64,000 nt of DNA. It comes from Salinilacustrithrix flava (lineage in GTDB: Bacteria; Actinomycetota; Acidimicrobiia; Acidimicrobiales; Salinilacustritrichaceae). The position numbers were made by a program, and so were the translations under genes. The notes under the pieces were generated by a model. The model ran no database searches, was not told the origin of the DNA, and was given only the letters and a program-made list of their open reading frames with translations. This document shows positions 7,878 through 17,093 of this stretch, piece by piece. The stretch is taken from the NCBI GenBank assembly GCA_024128875.1, contig JAMYFF010000003.1, positions 186,001 to 250,000 on the forward strand. The letters are read 5' to 3'. The stretch's first letter is position 1, and every line of letters begins with the position of its first letter.

Positions 7878-9578
7878 CTACAACGGCGCCCCCCATCCAC
7901 CACCACCGGGCGTCAGCATCCGGACCACGTCGCCCGCCTGCAGCCGGATCGTGCACTTGTCGGGCAGCTGCTGCGCACGGGCTTCGTCCCCGCCGGGCAG
8001 CAACCAGTTCTCCCCCAACGCACCGTCCTCACCGCCGGCCAGCCCCTTCGGCCGGGAGACCCGCCGTTCGGTGATCAGCGACACGGTCACGTCCTCGAGC
8101 ACCTGGAGGTCACGCTCGATCCCCTCGCCGCCCGGCGCCAGGCCAGCGCCGCCGCTCCCCCGCCGCAGCCGGTAGCGCAGCACCCGCAGCGGGAAGTGGC
8201 GCTCGAGGGCCTCGATGGGCGTGTTCTTGGTGTTCGTCATACCCGTCTGAATTCCCGACTGGCCTGGCATCGGCACCCTCGATCGGGAGTCAACTTGACT
8301 CGTGTTGGTCATACCCGTCTGAATTTCCGACTGGCCTGGCATCGGCACCCTCGATCGGGAGTCAACTTGACTCGTGTTGGTCATGCCGGTCTGGATGCCG
8401 GACTGGCCGGGCGCCGGGGCGCCGGACGACATGCGTCCGCCCTGCCCGCCGCCGACGGTCTCGTAGTACACCCAGCCCCGGCCGCCGATCAGCAGGTTGT
8501 TCATCGTCCCCTGGTTGCCGGCGGCCACCCGCTCCGGCGCCGACTCGGCGAGCGCGGCGAGGACGACGTCGGCGACGCGCTGGGACACCTCGACGTTGCC
8601 GGCACCGACGGCGGCGGGCGGCTCGGCGGCGACGATCGAACCGTGGGGCAGGTGGATGCGGACCGGGCGCATGGCGCCGCCGTTGGCGGGGATGGTCGGG
8701 TCGACCACCGACCGGATCGCGAAGCCGACGGCGGACTCGGTGACGGCCGCGACGGCGTTGACGTTGCCGTCGGACTGCGGGTCGGTGCCGGAGAAGTCGA
8801 CCTCGATCCCGTCGTCGGCCACGCTCAGGCGCAGCCGGATCATCGACGGCACCTGCTGCTCGGCGTGCGAGCCCGTGGAGTCGATGACGTCCTCGGCGAA
8901 CCAGGTGCCGTCGGGCAGGGCGGCGAGGGCGGCCCGCATCCGGCGCTCGCCGTAGGCGATGACCTCGTCGATCGGCTCGTCGGCCGCCTCCGCCAGGCGT
9001 CGCACGCCGAGCACGTTGGCCCCGACCTGGGCGTCGAGGTCGCCCACCCGCTCGTCGGGGGTGCGGGAGTTGGCGAACAGGATCGCCCGCACCTCATCGG
9101 TGAGGCGCAGGGGCGGGAGGCGCAGGCCCTCCTCGAAGATCTCCCGCGCGTCGGCCGGGATCGAGCCGGGCGCCGAGCCGCCGACGTCGGCGTGGTGCGC
9201 CCGGTTCGCGGCCCAGCCCACGAGGCGTCGGGCGCCGCCGTCCTCCACCAGGCAGGGAGCCACGACGGTGATGTCGTTGAGGTGCGTGCCCCCGGCGAAG
9301 GGGTCGTTGACGACGAACTGGTCGCCGGGCTCCATCGCCTCGAGGTCGATCGACTCGATCACCGCGGCCACGCTGGCCGGCATCGATCCGAGGTGGACCG
9401 GGATGTGCTCGGCCTGCACGAGCAGCTCGCCGGACGCGGTGAACAGCGCCGAGGAGCAGTCGGCTCGCTCCTTGATGTTGGGGCTGAAGGCGGCGCGCTG
9501 GAGCACGGCGCCCATCTCCTCGGCCACGCCGGTGAGCCGGGAGATCAGCACCTGCAGGGCGGCCGGGCCGAGGGTCAC
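7878..9578 (-). CDS. hyuB: Hydantoinase B / 5-oxoprolinase beta-type subunit
   Basis: Partner of HyuA in ATP-dependent opening of hydantoin or 5-oxoproline rings. The 566-residue product has family hallmarks: FSPNIKERADCSSALF near the N-terminus, NDPFAGGTHLNDI at about 90, FSGTDPQSDGNVNA near 260, and a C-terminal MLTPGGGGWG. It starts with GTG at 9578, overlapping the HyuA stop as GTGA. A glycine-rich loop (about residues 389-447) contains two extra in-frame copies of a 24-residue unit (see 8236-8412). The substrate cannot be told from sequence; oxoproline, hydantoin and acetophenone-type carboxylases share this fold. Confidence 0.92.
   Translation of the reverse strand: MTLGPAALQVLISRLTGVAEEMGAVLQRAAFSPNIKERADCSSALFTASGELLVQAEHIPVHLGSMPASVAAVIESIDLEAMEPGDQFVVNDPFAGGTHLNDITVVAPCLVEDGGARRLVGWAANRAHHADVGGSAPGSIPADAREIFEEGLRLPPLRLTDEVRAILFANSRTPDERVGDLDAQVGANVLGVRRLAEAADEPIDEVIAYGERRMRAALAALPDGTWFAEDVIDSTGSHAEQQVPSMIRLRLSVADDGIEVDFSGTDPQSDGNVNAVAAVTESAVGFAIRSVVDPTIPANGGAMRPVRIHLPHGSIVAAEPPAAVGAGNVEVSQRVADVVLAALAESAPERVAAGNQGTMNNLLIGGRGWVYYETVGGGQGGRMSSGAPAPGQSGIQTGMTNTSQVDSRSRVPMPGQSEIQTGMTNTSQVDSRSRVPMPGQSGIQTGMTNTKNTPIEALERHFPLRVLRYRLRRGSGGAGLAPGGEGIERDLQVLEDVTVSLITERRVSRPKGLAGGEDGALGENWLLPGGDEARAQQLPDKCTIRLQAGDVVRMLTPGGGGWGAPL
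8236..8412. repeat. 72-bp in-frame tandem repeat inside hyuB
   Basis: Two nearly identical 72-bp copies (8236-8307 and 8308-8379) are followed by the start of a third, diverged copy (8380-8412) that matches the ordinary family sequence. Each unit adds 24 residues beginning MTNTSQVDSRSRVPMPGQS. The two full copies differ visibly at one base (GAATTCC versus GAATTTCC). Each contains the dyad GAGTCAA-C-TTGACTC and is less GC-rich than the flanking gene. The pattern suggests recent duplication of an inserted element that keeps the frame open. Confidence 0.9.
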
Positions 9579-11383
9579 GAGACCGCCCGTCGCAGGACGA
9601 GGGCACCGGCGGCACCCGCATCGGCCTGCCAGCCGGCCGCCAGCCAGATCGTGCAGTCCGGCTCGGCGATCACCCGCGACCCCTGCACCGGCTCGAACGC
9701 CGCCCGGTGCTCGGGGACCGGGAGGTCAGCGAGGTCGACGGCCGGTTGTCGCAGCAATGTGGCGCGGACGGCCACCACCTCGACCGGGGCGTCGGGTCGG
9801 GCGAAGCCGTTGCGGAGCTCGTGCTCGTCGTGGAAGGCGTCGAGGTCGGCGACGGTGAGCTCGTGGGACTGGCCGACGTAGCGGCAGTCGATCGCCGTCG
9901 TCACCTCGACCGGACCGGGGCCCTCGTGCAGCGAGCGGGCCGTTGCCGCCACCGCCCCGACGTCATCGGCCAGCGTGGCCAGGTCGCCGGGGTCCCGACG
10001 GCTGCGCACGACCTCGCGCTGCGGCGGCGCCATGAGCAGGCCGACGGCGGACAGCACCCCGGCCCGGGCCGGGACGATCACCACGGGGATGTCCATGGCC
10101 TCGGCCAGCGAGCAGGCGTGCAGCGCGCCGGCGCCGCCGAAGGCGACCAGCGCCAGCCCGCCCGGGTCCACGCCCCGCTCCACCGACACCGCCCGCAGCG
10201 CCCGCTCCATGTTGGCGTCGACCACCTGGAGGATGCCGTCGGCGTCGACGCCGGCCGAGGCCAGCACCGCCTGGGCGGCATCGGCGTCCAGCTCCAGCCG
10301 ACCGAAGCTGGCATCCGCGGGTATGCGACCCGCGACCAGGTTCGCGTCGGTCACGGTCGGTGCGGTGCCACCCCGCCCGTAGCAGGCCGGGCCCGGGTCG
10401 GCGCCGGCGCTGGCCGGCCCGACGACGAGGGCACCGCCCGCGTCGATGCGCGCGATCGAGCCGCCGCCGGCGCCGATCGTGTGGATGTCCAGCGAGGGGA
10501 ACCGCACCGGGTAGCCGCCGACGTGGCGGGTCGTGGCGAAGGCCGGTTCACCACCTCGGACCAGGCAGACGTCGGTGCTGGTACCGCCCATGTCGAAGGT
10601 GATGGCGTCGGGCCACCCGTTGGCGAGCGCCACCGCGGCGGCCGCCCGCACGCCACCGGCCGGGCCGGACAGCAGCAGCGCGGCAGGCAGGTCCGCCGCG
10701 GTGCCGGCGTCGAGCAGACCTCCCGCCGACGTCATCACCGACACCTCGTCGGCGAGGTCGGTGAGCCGCTGCAGGTAGCGGCGGCAGCGAGGCCGGAGGC
10801 CGGCGTCCACCACGGTGGTGACCGTGCGCTCGTACTCCCGGAACTCGGGCGACACCTCGTGGGAGGCGACGACGTCCAGGCCCCGTTCCCGCAGGGCACG
10901 GGCCACAGCCTGCTCGTGGGACGGGTCGAGGTCGGCGTGCAGGAGGCAGACCGCGACGGCCTCCACGTCGTCGGGCAGGTCCGGCAGCGCGTCGAGGTCC
11001 ACCGGCTCCAGCTCGGTGCCGTCGGCCGCCCGACGGCCGGCGACCTCGAAGCGCAGCTCGCGCGGCACGAGCGGCACCGGCCGGTCGGCGAACTGGTCGT
11101 AGAGGCTCGGACGGTCCTGGCGGCCGATCTCGATCACGTCGGCGAGGCCCCGCGTCGTGATCAGCGCGGTGCGGGCCAGTCGGCCCTCGAGCACGGCGTT
11201 GGTGGCGACGGTGGTCCCGTGGGCGAGCAGTGCGGGGCGCGCCGAGGTCAGCTCCGCCACGCCGGCGCGCACCGCGTCGTCGGGCGCGTCGGGCGTCGAC
11301 AGCACCTTGGTGACGTTGCCCCCATCGTCGACCAGGTCCGAGAACGTGCCGCCGGTGTCGGCCCCGATCAGCATCGCGCTCAC
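9575..11383 (-). CDS. hyuA: Hydantoinase A / 5-oxoprolinase alpha-type subunit
   Basis: ASKHA-fold ATPase subunit that pairs with HyuB. After the start come MLIGADTGGTFSD (phosphate-1 loop) and a central AHGTTVATNAVLEGR. Further on are FDMGGTSTDVCLV and GAGGGSIARID with a GPASAGADPGPACYGRGG block, and finally VAFGGAGALHACSLA, the second ATP-binding region. The GTG at 11383 gives 602 residues and overlaps the upstream RNase H stop (GTGA), so I prefer it to the ATG at 11374. The length is slightly under the usual 650-690. The overlap chain RNase H-SLOG, hyuA, hyuB indicates one operon. Confidence 0.93.
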   Translation of the reverse strand: MSAMLIGADTGGTFSDLVDDGGNVTKVLSTPDAPDDAVRAGVAELTSARPALLAHGTTVATNAVLEGRLARTALITTRGLADVIEIGRQDRPSLYDQFADRPVPLVPRELRFEVAGRRAADGTELEPVDLDALPDLPDDVEAVAVCLLHADLDPSHEQAVARALRERGLDVVASHEVSPEFREYERTVTTVVDAGLRPRCRRYLQRLTDLADEVSVMTSAGGLLDAGTAADLPAALLLSGPAGGVRAAAAVALANGWPDAITFDMGGTSTDVCLVRGGEPAFATTRHVGGYPVRFPSLDIHTIGAGGGSIARIDAGGALVVGPASAGADPGPACYGRGGTAPTVTDANLVAGRIPADASFGRLELDADAAQAVLASAGVDADGILQVVDANMERALRAVSVERGVDPGGLALVAFGGAGALHACSLAEAMDIPVVIVPARAGVLSAVGLLMAPPQREVVRSRRDPGDLATLADDVGAVAATARSLHEGPGPVEVTTAIDCRYVGQSHELTVADLDAFHDEHELRNGFARPDAPVEVVAVRATLLRQPAVDLADLPVPEHRAAFEPVQGSRVIAEPDCTIWLAAGWQADAGAAGALVLRRAVS

Positions 11384-12423
11384 CGTCCCGACGCGGGGAC
11401 GGGCTCCTCCCAGACGTCGTCGCCGAGGCGGTCGCGCAGCGTGGCGAGCAGCCGGCCCACGAAGGGCTCCTGGCCGTCCCAGACGACGATGGCCTCGTCC
11501 AGGTTCTTGGCCAGCCATCCGTCGCGGCGCCGCAGGGAGCCGGCCACCTTCGCGGTGGTCTCGGGCACCTTGCGCTCGAGCAGCACCTCGGTGGCGGCTG
11601 CCGATCGCAGCTCGGCGAAGCGGCGACGGGACCGCTCCGGCCAGGGCTTGTCGGCATCGGGGAACGGGAGCACGGCGACCAGCGGGATGCCCTCGGCCAC
11701 CGCGGCCTCGGCGCCCAGCATCTCGGCACCGAGGCGCAGGCCGGACACGACGTGCAGGTCGGGGTGCATGCGGGCCTTGGCCGCCAGGATCTCCTGGAGC
11801 CGGCGACCGACGGCGTCGCTGACCGGGTTGGCGTCGTAGCCGCCGAGCTCGGGCGGGCGGGCGCCGAACACGCCGAGCAGGCGCCCGGCCGGCAGCCGAC
11901 GGTCCCGGTCGGGGACCGCCGGTGCGGACGCGGCCGTGGCCGGACCGACGGCGTCGGCATCGCCGAGGTCGTCGGGGACCTCGTCGCCCTCCCGCTCGGT
12001 CTGGGTCTCGGCCGCCGCGACCGCGAGCCGGTCGGCGATGTCGTTCATCTCGTCGCCCCCGTGGCCCTTGACCCACTCGAAGTCGACGTCGCCGCGCTCG
12101 CGCACGAGCTCGATGAAGGGCTCCCACAGGTCCCGGTTGGCCACCGGCTTCTTCTGGCTGTTCTTCCAGTCCTTGGCCAGCCACCCCCGCCACCAGCCGT
12201 CCCGGAAGCAGTTGACGACGTAGGTGGAGTCCGAGACCACGGTCAGCGGCTCGTCGTGGGCCTGCACGGCGCGGTGGGCGGCCATGATCTCCATGCGCTG
12301 GTTGGTGCTCTGGGCCTCGGCACCGCTGGCCCAGCGGCGATCGTCGGCGACCCATGCCCAGCCGCCCGGGCCGGGGTTGCCCTTGCAGGCACCATCGGTC
12401 CAGACCCGTCGTCTCGTCGCCAT
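11380..12423 (-). CDS. RNase HI fused to a SLOG (YpsA-like) nucleotide-binding domain
   Basis: Residues 1-140 are RNase HI, which cuts the RNA strand of RNA-DNA hybrids. Visible catalytic residues are Asp10 (WTDGACKGNPGPGG), Glu45 (NQRME), Asp65 (SDSTYV), His121 and Asp128 (HGGDEMNDIAD). After an acidic linker, residues about 165-340 resemble the YpsA/DUF1273 branch of the SLOG superfamily. They run from LLGVFGARPPELGGYD through VVSGLRLGAEMLGAEAA to VLPFPDADKPWP. SLOG domains bind nucleotides or related ligands. The start ATG at 12423 gives a normal RNase H N-terminus. The gene is divergent from aceE with a 56-bp gap and leads the hyuAB operon. The link between its function and hydantoinase is not obvious. 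Confidence 0.92.
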   Translation of the reverse strand: MATRRRVWTDGACKGNPGPGGWAWVADDRRWASGAEAQSTNQRMEIMAAHRAVQAHDEPLTVVSDSTYVVNCFRDGWWRGWLAKDWKNSQKKPVANRDLWEPFIELVRERGDVDFEWVKGHGGDEMNDIADRLAVAAAETQTEREGDEVPDDLGDADAVGPATAASAPAVPDRDRRLPAGRLLGVFGARPPELGGYDANPVSDAVGRRLQEILAAKARMHPDLHVVSGLRLGAEMLGAEAAVAEGIPLVAVLPFPDADKPWPERSRRRFAELRSAAATEVLLERKVPETTAKVAGSLRRRDGWLAKNLDEAIVVWDGQEPFVGRLLATLRDRLGDDVWEEPVPASGR

Positions 12424-12479
12424 GGCGGGCGAACCTACCCGGGGGAGCAAACGGGCCGATCTCGTGGTTGGCTGGGCCC

Positions 12480-15227
12480 ATGGTGATCGACGGCCTCCAC
12501 TCCGACAACCCCCGCCACGACGGGTACGTCAACCAGCTGCCCGACATCGATCCCGGCGAGACCAGCGAGTGGCTCGACAGCCTCGAGGCGGTCGTGGACA
12601 CCCACGGCAAGACCCGGGCCCGCTTCCTCATCTCCAAGCTGCTGTCGCGGGCCAACGAGCTGCAGGTCGGTTCCCCGGCCGCCATCTCGACGCCGTACGT
12701 CAACACCATCCCCCCCGAGCGCGAGCCCTGGTTCCCCGGCGACGAGCACGTGGAGCGCCGCATCCGCGCCTACATCCGCTGGAACGCGGCGGCCATGGTG
12801 GTGCGGGCCAACAAGAAGGCCGACGGCATCGGCGGCCACCTCGCCACGTTCGCCTCCTCGGCGGCGCTGTACGAGGTCGGCTTCAACCACTTCTTCCGCG
12901 GCAAGGAGGACGGCACCCCCGGCGACCACGTCTACTTCCAGGGCCACGCGGCCCCGGGCATCTACGCCCGGGCGTTCCTCGAGGGCCGCCTCAGCGAGAA
13001 CCAGCTCGACCACTTCCGCATGGAGGTCGGCGGCGAGGGCATCCCCAGCTACCCCCACCCCCGCCTGATGCCGGACTTCTGGGAGTACCCGACGGTCTCC
13101 ATGGGCCTCGGGCCGATCAACTCGATCTACCAGGCCAGGTTCCTCAAGTACCTGACCAACCGGCGCGTCGACGACACGACCGACAGCAAGGTGTGGTGCT
13201 TCATCGGCGACGGCGAGACCGACGAGCCCGAGACCCTCGGCTCCATCTCGCTCGCCTCCCGCGAGGGCCTCGACAACCTCATCTGGGTCGTCAACTGCAA
13301 CCTGCAGCGCCTCGACGGGCCCGTGCGCGGCAACGGCAAGATCATCCAGGAGCTCGAGGCCGTGTTCCGCGGCGCGGGCTGGAACGTCATCAAGGTCGTG
13401 TGGGGCTCGAAGTGGGACGAGCTGCTCCAGCGCGACGTCGACGGCGTGCTGCTCAACAAGATGAACACCACCGTCGACGGCCAGTTCCAGCGCTACGCGG
13501 TCGAGGACGGCGACTACATCCGCGACGACTTCTTCGGCCCCGACCCCCGCCTGCGCAAGATCGTCGAGCACCTCTCCGACGAGGAGCTGCGCAACCTGCC
13601 CCGCGGCGGCCACGACTACAAGAAGCTCTACGCCGCCTACAAGGCCGCCACCGAGGCCAACGGCCGGCCCACGGTCATCCTGGCCAAGACGATCAAGGGC
13701 TGGACGCTCGGCCCCGACGTCGAGGGGCGCAACGCGACCCACCAGATCAAGAAGATGACCAAGGACCAGCTGCGCACCCTGCGCGACCGGCTCCACCTGC
13801 AGGAGGAGGTACCCGACTCGGACCTCGACTCCGACCTGCCGCCCTACATCTCGCTGCAGGAGGGCACGCCCGAGCACGAGTACTTCCACGCCCGGCTCAA
13901 GGCCCTCGACGGCCCGCTCCCCTCCCGTCCGGTGCCGCCGCGCAAGGGCATCACCCTCCCCGACGACAAGGTCTACGAGGAGCTGCTGGTCGGGTCGGGC
14001 AAGCAGGAGGCCGCCACGACCATGGGCTTCACCCGCCTGCTGCGGAACATGGCCCGGGACGACGACTTCGGCGAGCGCGTCGTGCCGATCGTGCCCGACG
14101 AGGCCCGCACCTTCGGCATGGACAGCCTGTTCCGTGAGATCAAGATCTACGCCAGCCGCGGCCAGCTCTACGAGCCCGTCGACCACGACCTGCTGCTCTC
14201 CTACACCGAGGGCAAGGACGGCCAGATCCTCGAGGAGGGCATCACCGAGGCCGGCTCCATGGCCAGCTTCACCGCCGCGGGCACCGCGCACTCCAACCGG
14301 GGCGTGCCGATGGTGCCCTTCTACATCTTCTATTCGATGTTCGGCTTCCAGCGGGTCGGCGACCTCATCTGGGCCGCCGCCGACGCCCGCGCACGCGGCT
14401 TCCTGCTCGGCGCCACGGCCGGTCGCACCACGCTCACCGGCGAGGGCCTCCAGCACCAGGACGGCCACTCGCTGCTGCTCGCCTCCACCGTCCCGACCGT
14501 CGAGGCCTACGACCCCGCCTTCGCCTACGAGGTCGCCCTCATCATGAAGGCCGGCCTCGAGCGCATGTACGGGCCCGACACGCCCGACGCCGAGCGCGAC
14601 GTCATGTACTACCTGACGCTCTACAACGAGACGTACCCCATGCCGGCGCTGCCCGAGGACCGCGCCGAGGAGATCTCCCAGGGCGCGGTCGAGGGCATGT
14701 ACCGCTTCCACGACGCCCCCGAGGGTCCGTCCAAGCGGGCGAGCATCCTGTTCTCCGGTCCGATGTGGCAGGCCGCCGTCGCCGCCCGCGACGAGCTCGC
14801 CGAGCGCTGGGACGTCGCTGCCGACCTGTGGTCGGTGACCTCCTACAAGAAGCTCCGCGAGGACGCCCTCGCCGCCGAGCGCCACAACCGGCTCCACCCG
14901 AGCGGCGACGCCCGGGCCGCCATGGTCACCGAACGCCTCGCCGACACCGACGGCCCCGTCGTCGCCGTCAGCGACAACATGTGCGCGGTCCCCGACCAGG
15001 TCGCCCGGTGGGTCGGCCGGCCCTACACCTCGCTCGGCACCGACGGCTTCGGCCGCTCCGACACCCGCGAGGCCCTGCGCTCGTTCTTCGAGGTCGACGC
15101 CCCCCACGTCGTCGTCGCCGTCCTCGCCTCGCTCTGCGCCCAGGGCCAGGTCGACGCCTCCACGGTGGCCGAGGCCATCGAGGCCCACGACATCGACCCC
15201 GAGCTCACGCCCCCCTGGACCCGCTGA
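12480..15227 (+). CDS. aceE: Pyruvate dehydrogenase E1 component, homodimeric
   Basis: Thiamine diphosphate enzyme that decarboxylates pyruvate and passes the acetyl group to the lipoyl E2 of the pyruvate dehydrogenase complex. The 915-residue length matches AceE (887 in E. coli). The thiamine motif is FIGDGETDEPETLG and later VVNCNLQRLDGPVRGNGK. The middle has the transketolase-like AAGTAHSNRGVPMVPFYIF and the pyrimidine-domain GLQHQDGHS. I chose the ATG at 12480 (MVIDGLHSDN); there is no strong ribosome site. E2 and E3 are not in the window. It is convergent with the malonyl-CoA decarboxylase gene. Confidence 0.97.
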   Translation: MVIDGLHSDNPRHDGYVNQLPDIDPGETSEWLDSLEAVVDTHGKTRARFLISKLLSRANELQVGSPAAISTPYVNTIPPEREPWFPGDEHVERRIRAYIRWNAAAMVVRANKKADGIGGHLATFASSAALYEVGFNHFFRGKEDGTPGDHVYFQGHAAPGIYARAFLEGRLSENQLDHFRMEVGGEGIPSYPHPRLMPDFWEYPTVSMGLGPINSIYQARFLKYLTNRRVDDTTDSKVWCFIGDGETDEPETLGSISLASREGLDNLIWVVNCNLQRLDGPVRGNGKIIQELEAVFRGAGWNVIKVVWGSKWDELLQRDVDGVLLNKMNTTVDGQFQRYAVEDGDYIRDDFFGPDPRLRKIVEHLSDEELRNLPRGGHDYKKLYAAYKAATEANGRPTVILAKTIKGWTLGPDVEGRNATHQIKKMTKDQLRTLRDRLHLQEEVPDSDLDSDLPPYISLQEGTPEHEYFHARLKALDGPLPSRPVPPRKGITLPDDKVYEELLVGSGKQEAATTMGFTRLLRNMARDDDFGERVVPIVPDEARTFGMDSLFREIKIYASRGQLYEPVDHDLLLSYTEGKDGQILEEGITEAGSMASFTAAGTAHSNRGVPMVPFYIFYSMFGFQRVGDLIWAAADARARGFLLGATAGRTTLTGEGLQHQDGHSLLLASTVPTVEAYDPAFAYEVALIMKAGLERMYGPDTPDAERDVMYYLTLYNETYPMPALPEDRAEEISQGAVEGMYRFHDAPEGPSKRASILFSGPMWQAAVAARDELAERWDVAADLWSVTSYKKLREDALAAERHNRLHPSGDARAAMVTERLADTDGPVVAVSDNMCAVPDQVARWVGRPYTSLGTDGFGRSDTREALRSFFEVDAPHVVVAVLASLCAQGQVDASTVAEAIEAHDIDPELTPPWTR

Positions 15228-15242
15228 TCCGTTCTGGGACGC

Positions 15243-15267
15243 GGTGCGCGCCTCCGAGGCGTGTGCC
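15243..15267 (+). terminator. Hairpin after aceE
   Basis: GGTGCGCGCCT and AGGCGTGTGCC form an 11-bp stem in plus-strand RNA, with three G-U pairs, around a CCG loop. The wobble pairs favour the plus strand. No T-run follows, as is common in high-GC actinobacteria. Confidence 0.5.
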
Positions 15268-15281
15268 GCGGCCCCGAACGC

Positions 15282-16490
15282 TCAGATCCCGCGCAGCGCT
15301 CGCACGTCCTCGCTGACCGCCACCTCGCCGCCGGCGGCGTAGGTCGCGGCGTTGGCGGCGATGGCGGGTGGGTCGTAGCGGTAGCTGGCCATCACGCCCC
15401 AGGACCGGGCGAGGCCGTAGTCCTCGGTGTTGGCCCGCCAGTGGACGGCGTCGACGAGGGCGCCGTTGCTGAGGTGGAAGTTGGCGACCGGGTCGGGGAC
15501 CCGCCCGTCCACCCGCGTCGACAGGTAGCGGGCCGTGGCGGCCAGCACCTCGTCCCGGACGCCCGAGTCGTCACCGTCGAGCCAGCTGCGGTCGTCGAGC
15601 TCGGCGCGCGTGGCCTCGTCGAGGTCGAGCGCCGCGGTGCGCAGGGTCGGGATCGGCGACAGCGTCACGAAGCGCTCGAGGTGCGGCAGCTCCCGCTGGA
15701 GCTCGCGCACCACCGTCTTGATCAGCTCGGTGCCGAGGTGGATGCCGGCCAGACCCCGCTGGCAGGACGTGATGGAGTAGAAGACCGCGGTGTCGGCGTC
15801 CTCGGCATCGCAGGTGGGCGCCTCCCGGTCGAGCAGCTCGGCCAGGCTCGTGGGCGGGCCGGCCACGAGCGCGATCTCGACGAACACCACCGGTTCGTCG
15901 GGCATGGCCGGGTGGAGGAAGGCGAAGCAGCGGCGGTCGGCGTCGAGGCGGTCGCGCAGGTCCTCCCAGCCGTCCATCTCGTGCACGGCCTCGTACAGGA
16001 TCAGCTTCTCCAGCAGGCGGGCCGGGGACCCCCACGTGATCCGCTCGAGCTCGAGGAGGCCCACGTCGAAGACCGTGGCCAGGTGGCCGTCGAGCTCGGC
16101 CTCGACCAGGGGCAGCTCGCCCCGGGCCAGGTGCCGCAGGTCGGCGCGCAGGTCCACCAGCAGCTTCACGCCGCCGTCGAGGCCGGTGAGGAGGTGGAGC
16201 AGGTCGGAGAACCTCGGCGTCAGCGCTCGCCGGAGGGCCACCTGGGCGGCGGGGTCGGACGGATCCTCGAGCAGGGCCTCGGCGGCGCGCCGGGCGACGT
16301 CCTCGTCGACCCCGAGGTGAGCCGCCGCCCGCCGCAGGAACCCGGCCCGGCCGCCGTCGTCGAGGTGCCGGTAGACCTGGGCCAGGCGGGCGAGCTCCTG
16401 GCGCTGGGTCGAGGTGTCCCGCACCGGCAGGACGCGCTCGATGCTGTCGTACAGGTCCTGCCAGGTGTCATCGGTCAGGTCCCCGGCCAT
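15282..16490 (-). CDS. Malonyl-CoA decarboxylase
   Basis: Converts malonyl-CoA to acetyl-CoA and CO2. The 402-residue product has the family layout. A helical N-terminal domain includes VYRHLDDGGRAGFLRRAA. The catalytic half carries HPAMPDEPVVFVEIAL, the AVFYSITSCQRGLAGIHLG block with its conserved Ser, LERFVTLSPIPTLR, and the C-terminal FHLSNGALVDAVHWRAN with the conserved His. I chose the ATG at 16490; upstream in-frame codons antisense to the HhH gene look non-coding. It is divergent from that gene (25-bp gap). Confidence 0.93.
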   Translation of the reverse strand: MAGDLTDDTWQDLYDSIERVLPVRDTSTQRQELARLAQVYRHLDDGGRAGFLRRAAAHLGVDEDVARRAAEALLEDPSDPAAQVALRRALTPRFSDLLHLLTGLDGGVKLLVDLRADLRHLARGELPLVEAELDGHLATVFDVGLLELERITWGSPARLLEKLILYEAVHEMDGWEDLRDRLDADRRCFAFLHPAMPDEPVVFVEIALVAGPPTSLAELLDREAPTCDAEDADTAVFYSITSCQRGLAGIHLGTELIKTVVRELQRELPHLERFVTLSPIPTLRTAALDLDEATRAELDDRSWLDGDDSGVRDEVLAATARYLSTRVDGRVPDPVANFHLSNGALVDAVHWRANTEDYGLARSWGVMASYRYDPPAIAANAATYAAGGEVAVSEDVRALRGI

Positions 16491-16514
16491 GGATCCGGAT
16501 CGTAGGCTCGGTCC

Positions 16515-17093
16515 ATGGTGACGCCCCAGATCCCGATCACCGGGAACCCCGACGCCGACCAGCTCCTCGTGGACGACCCGCTGGCGCTGCTGCTCGGGAT
16601 GCTGCTCGACCAGCAGGTGCCGATGGAGTGGGCCTTCACCGGTCCGTTCACGCTGCGCGAGCGCCTCGGCCACCTCGACCCGCAGCGCATCGCCGCCATG
16701 CCGGTCGAGGAGTTCGTGGACGTCTGCCGGGAGAAGCCGGCCATCCACCGCTTCCCCAAGTCCATGGGCGAGCGCATCCACGGCGCGTGCGAGCACGTGG
16801 TCGAGACCTACGACGGGCACGCCGAGCGGATCTGGACCGAGGCCGACGACGCCAGGGACCTCTACACCCGGTTGCGCGAGGTGCCCGGCTACGGCGAGGA
16901 GAAGACGAAGATCTTCGTGGCCATCCTGGCCAAGCGCCTCGGCATCCGACCCGACGGCTGGGAGGAGGTGGCCGGCCCGTTCGCCGACGACACGCCCCGC
17001 TCGGTCGCCGACGTGGCCTCCGAGGAGTCCCTCATGGAGGTCCGCCGCTGGAAGAAGGCCCAGAAGGCGGCCAAGAAGTCGAAGGCTGACTAA
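16515..17093 (+). CDS. HhH-GPD-type base excision repair family protein
   Basis: A 192-residue actinobacterial member of the HhH-GPD DNA glycosylase superfamily, the small subfamily often annotated as an uncharacterised HhH-GPD protein. The helix-hairpin-helix is LREVPGYGEEKTKIFVAIL (about 119-137). The N-terminal block DPLALLLGMLLDQQVPMEWAF is typical of this subfamily. I do not see a four-cysteine Fe-S motif. The catalytic Asp of true glycosylases is not certain: GIRPDGWEE is the nearest candidate. The C-terminal tail is Lys-rich. Its stop region overlaps the convergent hydrolase gene by 4 bp. Confidence 0.88.
   Translation: MVTPQIPITGNPDADQLLVDDPLALLLGMLLDQQVPMEWAFTGPFTLRERLGHLDPQRIAAMPVEEFVDVCREKPAIHRFPKSMGERIHGACEHVVETYDGHAERIWTEADDARDLYTRLREVPGYGEEKTKIFVAILAKRLGIRPDGWEEVAGPFADDTPRSVADVASEESLMEVRRWKKAQKAAKKSKAD

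Noticed and set aside
7675..7956. Separate gene between hyuB and the GHKL operon
   Set aside because: The frame overlaps the conserved hyuB C-terminus and only its last 40 codons look protein-like; treated as a possible remnant.
8236..8412. CRISPR-like or microsatellite array in hyuB
   Set aside because: The unit is 72 bp with no spacers, is in frame and encodes a repeated 24-residue loop.
12435..15188. Very long antisense open frame opposite aceE
   Set aside because: GC-rich shadow of a highly conserved gene, with low-complexity Gly/Val/Ala translation and no domain.
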